The translations under genes and the position numbers were made by a program. The notes beneath the pieces are model-generated. The model was not told where the DNA came from. It made no database searches and was given only the letters and a program-made list of their open reading frames with translations. This document shows positions 6,028 to 6,249 of a stretch of 6,249 nucleotides of DNA, one piece after another. Each line of letters opens with the position of its first letter. The stretch's first letter is position 1. This DNA is from Atribacterota bacterium. GTDB lineage: Bacteria > Atribacterota > Phoenicimicrobiia > Phoenicimicrobiales > Phoenicimicrobiaceae. The stretch is taken from NCBI GenBank assembly GCA_030599445.1, contig JAUVOA010000095.1:1-6249 (forward strand), given 5' to 3'.

Positions 6028-6060
6028 CGGCAAACAGATACAAGGTAGACTGCCCCTACT
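6028..6060. repeat. Degenerate palindromic repeat (GGCA...AAGGT...TGCCCCTAC type)
   Basis: The stretch runs from GCGGCAAACAG through ACAAGGTAGAC to TGCCCCTAC. It looks like a decayed imperfect palindrome with GGCA/TGCC ends and an ACAAGGT core; similar GC-rich palindromes ending in CCCCTAC occur dispersed in environmental genomes. Family assignment is from memory and not verified. Confidence 0.35.
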
Positions 6061-6061
6061 A

Positions 6062-6096
6062 CAAACGACTATTCACTATTCACTAACGACTATTAA
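6062..6096 (-). repeat. Heptad-periodic array G, overlapping the pcrA stop codon
   Basis: Five in-phase units: CAAACGA, CTATTCA, CTATTCA, CTAACGA, CTATTAA. On the coding strand of pcrA these read TTAATAG, TCGTTAG, TGAATAG, TGAATAG, TCGTTTG, so the TAA stop (6095-6093) is in the first unit. Confidence 0.7.
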
Positions 6097-6249
6097 ACTT
6101 TCTCCAATGGTGCGAAATTCACCGACAACTTTTTTAATCCCACTCTTTCAAAATCCACAGTTATAAAAATATCATTTTCAGTATCTTTTTTATTTAATAT
6201 AACCCCTATTCCCCAATCCACATGCCTTATCTTATCTCCCACTTCTACC
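6093..6249 (-). CDS. pcrA: PcrA/UvrD-family ATP-dependent DNA helicase (C-terminal 51 residues, cut by window edge)
   Basis: PcrA is a superfamily 1A 3'-to-5' helicase in nucleotide excision repair, replication and removal of stalled RNA polymerase. Only the C-terminal tail is in the window: VEVGDKIRHVDWGIGVIL, a variable acidic linker, then VGLKKLSVNFAPLEKV and stop. This matches the Tudor-like tail of PcrA (G-D-x-x-x-H-x-x-W-G-x-G-x-V, ending in I-K-R-L-x-x-x-x-A-P-[IL]-E-K), which contacts RNA polymerase. The catalytic domains lie beyond the right edge. It is on the same strand as ligA and gatC, in the order known from Bacillus, but separated from ligA by about 3.6 kb holding two other genes. 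The stop lies in a heptad array, and no clear terminator is seen for it. Confidence 0.88.
   Translation of the reverse strand, partial: VEVGDKIRHVDWGIGVILNKKDTENDIFITVDFERVGLKKLSVNFAPLEKV

Overview
The window is a low-GC bacterial chromosome segment. It holds two complete genes on the minus strand, one complete gene on the plus strand, and one truncated minus-strand gene at each edge. From left to right these are the N-terminus of gatC (-), ligA for NAD+-dependent DNA ligase (-), a half-size ABC exporter (-), a secreted SurA/PrsA-type parvulin-domain protein (+), and the C-terminus of a PcrA/UvrD helicase (-). The order pcrA, ligA, gatC on one strand matches the arrangement known from Bacillus and other Firmicutes. 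Here the exporter and the oppositely oriented parvulin gene sit inside that block. The host cannot be named from this sequence. The low GC, the bacterial LigA/PcrA/GatC set, and gaps full of short degenerate repeats suggest an uncultured anaerobic lineage, perhaps Atribacterota-like or Firmicutes-related (low-confidence inference).

Layout: 1-82 gatC start; 83-469 a gap without genes, carrying two 7-nt-periodic arrays in inverted orientation; 470-2503 ligA; 2504-2768 a gap with a weak promoter candidate and a short heptad stretch; 2769-4505 ABC exporter; 4506-4787 a divergent promoter region in which both genes have the same 16-nt promoter-like sequence; 4788-5684 parvulin-family protein; 5685-6092 a convergent gap with a strong terminator, a 24-nt direct repeat, an 8-nt-period repeat and two dispersed palindromes; 6093-6249 pcrA end.

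The genes cover DNA sealing and unwinding (LigA, PcrA), tRNA-dependent amidation (GatC), export (ABC) and envelope protein folding (parvulin-type protein). The divergent exporter and chaperone genes may be co-expressed; that is inferred from promoter similarity only.

The most unusual content is outside the genes. Nearly every gap carries degenerate arrays with a strict 7-nt period but different unit sequences. The stop codons of pcrA, ligA and the parvulin gene each lie at the first units of such an array. This resembles the heptanucleotide STRR repeats of cyanobacteria, but the host does not look cyanobacterial.
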